Below, one piece after another: positions 60,910 through 64,000 of a stretch of 64,000 nt of DNA. The stretch is from an uncultured Roseobacter sp. Lineage in GTDB: Bacteria > Pseudomonadota > Alphaproteobacteria > Rhodobacterales > Rhodobacteraceae. Made by a program: the position numbers and the translations under genes. Numbering within the stretch: the first letter of the stretch is position 1; every line of letters begins with the position of its first letter. The notes under the pieces were generated by a model. It did no database searches. It saw only the letters and a list, made by a program, of their open reading frames with translations, and was not told where the DNA came from. The stretch spans positions 62,001 to 126,000 of the forward strand of contig NZ_CANKYM010000003.1 in NCBI RefSeq assembly GCF_947488185.1, in the 5' to 3' direction.

Positions 60910-63900
60910 CTATGCGAGCAGCTGTGCCACCCGCGCCCGGACCTCCGCCACCGCGTTTTCCTTGACCGGGCCATAGCCACGTATGTCCAGGGGGGCGGCG
61001 ACTAGCTTGCGAACGGTTGCGTGATGACCCGCCTGCCACAACCTCGGTATCTGTGTCAGGATTTCGTCGAACCAGACGATCAATGCACGTTCCAACCTGC
61101 GGTCGGGATGAAATCCAAATGGATCCGCCCAACTGCCGCGCAACCCTTTGAGACGGGCCAGAACACCAAAGACGGGGCCAAGCCAGGGTCCGAATTCACG
61201 CTTTATCGGCCTGCCGCGGCCGTCTTTTTTGCGCGACAACAAAGGCGGGGCCAAGTGATAGTGTAGCCGAAAATCCCCTTCGAAATCTTCCCGCAATCGC
61301 GCTTGAAAGCCGGGATCCCGGTGCAGGCGCGCCACTTCATATTCATCCTTGTACGCCATCAATCTGAAAAGTGATTTCGCCGCCGAAATCTGAATATCTT
61401 CCGGCAGCTGCATAAGGTGCTCCATTTTATCCTCAAAACGCCGAGCGTAAGCGGCATTCTGGTAGGCCTTCAGGAACGTTATGCGCCGCGCCATCACATC
61501 TTGGAGGGTTTCGTCTGCTGCCTGCATGGGTGCCTGCAGTTTGTCCGGTGTTTCCGCCGTCACCCGCCCGAGGGCAAAGGCCCGCTTGTTCTGTTCAGGT
61601 GCCACGCCATTGAGTTCTATCGCCCGCATCAGCGCTTGGAATCCAACTGGTACCAGCCCGCGCTGCCAGGCAAATCCCAACATGATAACATTGGCATAGA
61701 CGGCATCGCCCATCAGATCATCGGCGAGCTGACCTGCGTCTAGGGCATCCAGCGCGTCTTGTCCCACAACCGCTTCGATCGCGGCCTTACGTTTGTCGAT
61801 CCGCAGATCTGCATCGCGGTTCAGAACCAGATCACCGGTCGGCATTTCGGCTTGGTTTAACACGACCTTCGTACCCTTTCGATAGTGCGCGGAGGCTTTG
61901 GGCGAAGAGCAGACGACCGCGTCACACCCGATGACGGCATCTGCAGCTGCGGCGTCGATCCGCACCTGATGCAGGTGGTCAGGGCCAGCCCCGATCCGTA
62001 TGTATCCCAACACGGTACCGAATTTCTGCGCAAATCCGGTGAAGTCGAGTACGCTGGAGCCTTTACCCTCCAGATGCGCGGCCATGGAAATGAGCGCGCC
62101 GACAGTGATGACGCCTGTGCCGCCGACGCCGGTGACCAAAAGATCATACGGCTTGTCCAATTCTGGTAGAGGGGGCAAGGGGAGCGCCGCACTCAACGTT
62201 GTGACATCCACCTCGTGCCGGGGTGAACGACGGCGCGTAGCTCCTTCCAGTGTCACAAAGCTTGGGCAAAATCCGTTCAGACAGGAGAAGTCCTTGTTGC
62301 AACTTGACTGATTGATCCGCCGCTTGGTGCCAAATTCAGTCTTCAGCGGCTCCACGCTCAGGCAATTGCTCTCTACGGAACAGTCACCACAGCCTTCACA
62401 GACAAGATCATTGATCACTACAACCTGCTCAGGCTCTGGCATCTGACCACGCTTGCGTTTGCGACGTTTCTCCGTGGCGCACATCTGTTCATAGATCAGG
62501 ATTGAAACGCCTGAAACCTCGCGCAGCTCTCGTTGCAGCTTGTCCATTTCGTCACGATCATGGAAAGTTGTCCCGGTTGGAAAGTCCGACGCTTTAAATT
62601 TGCCGACATCATCAGAGACAAGTGCAATGCGCGTAACCCCCTCTGCGCGGCAGGTCTGTGCGATCCCTGTCACGGACACCGGGCCATCCACTGGTTGCCC
62701 CCCGGTCATGGCAACAGCATCATTGTAAAGGATTTTATAGGTAATGTTCGTGCCCGCCGCGACCGCCTGGCGGATGGCCAGGGAGCCCGAATGATACCAC
62801 GTGCCTTCGCCGAGGTTCTGAAAGATGTGCTTGCCTCCATTGAAGAGCGAGCTGGCGATCCACGGAACCCCTTCGCCCCCCATCTGTGCGTAGCCAACTG
62901 TCTCCCGATCCATCCACGAGGCCATGACATGGCATCCGATGCCGCTGGCGGCTTTCGATCCCTCGGGCACTTTGGTGGAGCTGTTGTGTGGACAGCCAGA
63001 GCAAAAGTAAGGGGTGCGCGTTGCGCCCTCGACCCGTATCACCGGCGGCTCAACCTGTGTCAGTATGCGTGCTTTTTCCACGAACCTCTCATCCGGGAAA
63101 AACCGGTTCAGCCTGTTCGCGATGATGGGGATCAGCACCCTGGGGCTCAACTCCCCGGTCCAGGGCACCAGCGGGTTCATCTCTTCGTCGTACTTGCCCA
63201 CCATCCGCTCCGGTTTTCGACCGGGCCAGTCGTAAAAATGCTCCTTGAACTGCGACTCAATGATGCCGCGCTTTTCCTCGATCACCAGCACTTCACGCTT
63301 GCCGGTCACGAAATCCAGCGCTGCGTGATGGGCGAGGGGCCAGACCATTCCTACCTTGTAGATGTCGATGCCAAGCGCGCGACACTGGGCCTCGTCCAAC
63401 CCCAGAAGACGCAGCGCCTCCATCAGGTCCAGATGCGCCTTGCCCGTGGTTACAAATCCGAACGTGGCTTTCTCGATGCCGTAAATCGCGTGATCAATGG
63501 GGTTTGCTTCGGCAAAGGCCTGCACGGCGTCGAGCTTATGGCGGATGCGCGTCTCGATTTCGGGGCTGGGCAAATCTGCAACCCGCACGTGCAGCCCACC
63601 GGGCGGGGCTGTGTAGTCGGGCTGGCTGAAAATCCGGTCCGGCGTGATGTCGATTGACTGCCCGCTCTCCACGGTTTCGGAGATTGCCTTGAAACCGACC
63701 CAGGTCCCTGAAAATCGCGAGAGCGCAAAACCATATTCGCCGAAGGCCTGGTATTCCGCGACGCTTGCCGGGTTCAGGGTCGGCATGAACCACGACATGA
63801 AAGCGACGTCTGATTGATGCGGCATGGATGAGCTGACACAGCCGTGGTCGTCGCCCGCAACGACCAGCACGCCGCCTTTCGCGGCAGACCCATAGGCATT

Positions 63901-64000
63901 GCCGTGTTTTAATGCATCGCCGGATCGGTCCACGCCCGGGCCCTTCCCGTACCACATCGAAAATACGCCCTGGACGTCACACAGCGGATCGAGGCTGGCT
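60910..64000 (-). CDS. Indolepyruvate:ferredoxin oxidoreductase, fused alpha-beta chain (N-terminus beyond window)
   Basis: This is the large fused 2-oxoacid:ferredoxin oxidoreductase that oxidatively decarboxylates arylpyruvates (indolepyruvate, phenylpyruvate) to acyl-CoA. About 1030 residues are visible and the frame is open through base 64000, so roughly the first 100 residues are outside. Seen domains are the TPP-binding half (ending near NDAVAMTGGQP), an iron-sulfur segment CEGCGDCSVESNC with further cysteines (SSCNKDFSCLNGFC), the gamma domain GVGGTGVITVGALISMAAH and a C-terminal DUF6537-type tail. The gene seems unconnected with the sulfonate operon. Confidence 0.92.
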   Translation of the reverse strand, partial: ASLDPLCDVQGVFSMWYGKGPGVDRSGDALKHGNAYGSAAKGGVLVVAGDDHGCVSSSMPHQSDVAFMSWFMPTLNPASVAEYQAFGEYGFALSRFSGTWVGFKAISETVESGQSIDITPDRIFSQPDYTAPPGGLHVRVADLPSPEIETRIRHKLDAVQAFAEANPIDHAIYGIEKATFGFVTTGKAHLDLMEALRLLGLDEAQCRALGIDIYKVGMVWPLAHHAALDFVTGKREVLVIEEKRGIIESQFKEHFYDWPGRKPERMVGKYDEEMNPLVPWTGELSPRVLIPIIANRLNRFFPDERFVEKARILTQVEPPVIRVEGATRTPYFCSGCPHNSSTKVPEGSKAASGIGCHVMASWMDRETVGYAQMGGEGVPWIASSLFNGGKHIFQNLGEGTWYHSGSLAIRQAVAAGTNITYKILYNDAVAMTGGQPVDGPVSVTGIAQTCRAEGVTRIALVSDDVGKFKASDFPTGTTFHDRDEMDKLQRELREVSGVSILIYEQMCATEKRRKRKRGQMPEPEQVVVINDLVCEGCGDCSVESNCLSVEPLKTEFGTKRRINQSSCNKDFSCLNGFCPSFVTLEGATRRRSPRHEVDVTTLSAALPLPPLPELDKPYDLLVTGVGGTGVITVGALISMAAHLEGKGSSVLDFTGFAQKFGTVLGYIRIGAGPDHLHQVRIDAAAADAVIGCDAVVCSSPKASAHYRKGTKVVLNQAEMPTGDLVLNRDADLRIDKRKAAIEAVVGQDALDALDAGQLADDLMGDAVYANVIMLGFAWQRGLVPVGFQALMRAIELNGVAPEQNKRAFALGRVTAETPDKLQAPMQAADETLQDVMARRITFLKAYQNAAYARRFEDKMEHLMQLPEDIQISAAKSLFRLMAYKDEYEVARLHRDPGFQARLREDFEGDFRLHYHLAPPLLSRKKDGRGRPIKREFGPWLGPVFGVLARLKGLRGSWADPFGFHPDRRLERALIVWFDEILTQIPRLWQAGHHATVRKLVAAPLDIRGYGPVKENAVAEVRARVAQLLA

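Overview
The window looks like chromosomal sequence of a marine Roseobacter-group alphaproteobacterium (Rhodobacteraceae). This is inferred from gene content: TRAP and TAXI transporters, a FrcBCA sugar importer under a ROK regulator, dihydroxypropanesulfonate and cysteate catabolism, a fused indolepyruvate:ferredoxin oxidoreductase, and GTTC-N7-GTTC elements of the alphaproteobacterial LexA type. GC content is high and genes are densely packed on both strands. I saw no rRNA, tRNA, CRISPR array, prophage or intact insertion sequence.

Layout. 1-6.9 kb: end of a TRAP permease gene, a LysR regulator, and a TAXI-type TRAP transporter followed directly by a DadA-like FAD oxidoreductase. 7-7.8 kb: an endonuclease III-like glycosylase behind a candidate SOS box. 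8-11.5 kb: periplasmic binding protein, hybrid histidine kinase and single-domain response regulator in one run. 11.7-14.7 kb: glycerate kinase and an SLC13-type permease gene broken by one in-frame TGA. 15.1-18 kb: secreted subtilisin-like protease divergent from an ECF sigma/anti-sigma pair. 18.2-21.9 kb: an unrecognised P-loop NTPase, a possible 61-codon gene, and a histidine kinase/OmpR-type regulator pair. 22-25.2 kb: ABC exporter, alpha/beta hydrolase and Asp/Asn beta-hydroxylase, co-directional. 25.7-29.9 kb: ROK regulator and frcBCA.

30-39.2 kb holds mixed genes: PhzF with a LysR, RidA-like, tandem GNAT, a radical-SAM/DUF4130 DNA-repair pair behind another candidate SOS box, a BON-MscS channel, an orphan ABC membrane domain and a stand-alone CheB esterase domain. 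39.3-44.5 kb: an amino-acid-type ABC importer in one operon with a probable L-cysteate sulfo-lyase (cuyA) and a divergent LysR gene. 44.9-47.7 kb: an S41 (tricorn/CPAF-like) protease and a beta-beta-alpha-Me nuclease, both without signal peptides. 47.8-53.9 kb: D-lyxose isomerase-like protein, ClbS/DfsB-like protein, a GbsR/MarR-controlled four-gene operon with two matching operators, and a GDSL lipoprotein.

53.9-60.9 kb: a dihydroxypropanesulfonate (DHPS) operon with hpsN, an SDR and a zinc alcohol dehydrogenase, a universal stress protein, sulfopyruvate decarboxylase comDE and an FMN alpha-hydroxyacid dehydrogenase, opposite a LacI regulator with a perfect operator palindrome. The window ends inside the oxidoreductase gene.

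How the genes work together: the two sulfonate loci supply both known fates of sulfopyruvate, decarboxylation by ComDE to sulfoacetaldehyde and, after transamination, desulfonation of cysteate by CuyA. Sulfoacetaldehyde acetyltransferase (Xsc) and a sulfite exporter are not in the window. The least explained loci are the protease-nuclease pair, the P-loop NTPase/two-component locus and the hydroxylase-hydrolase-ABC operon.
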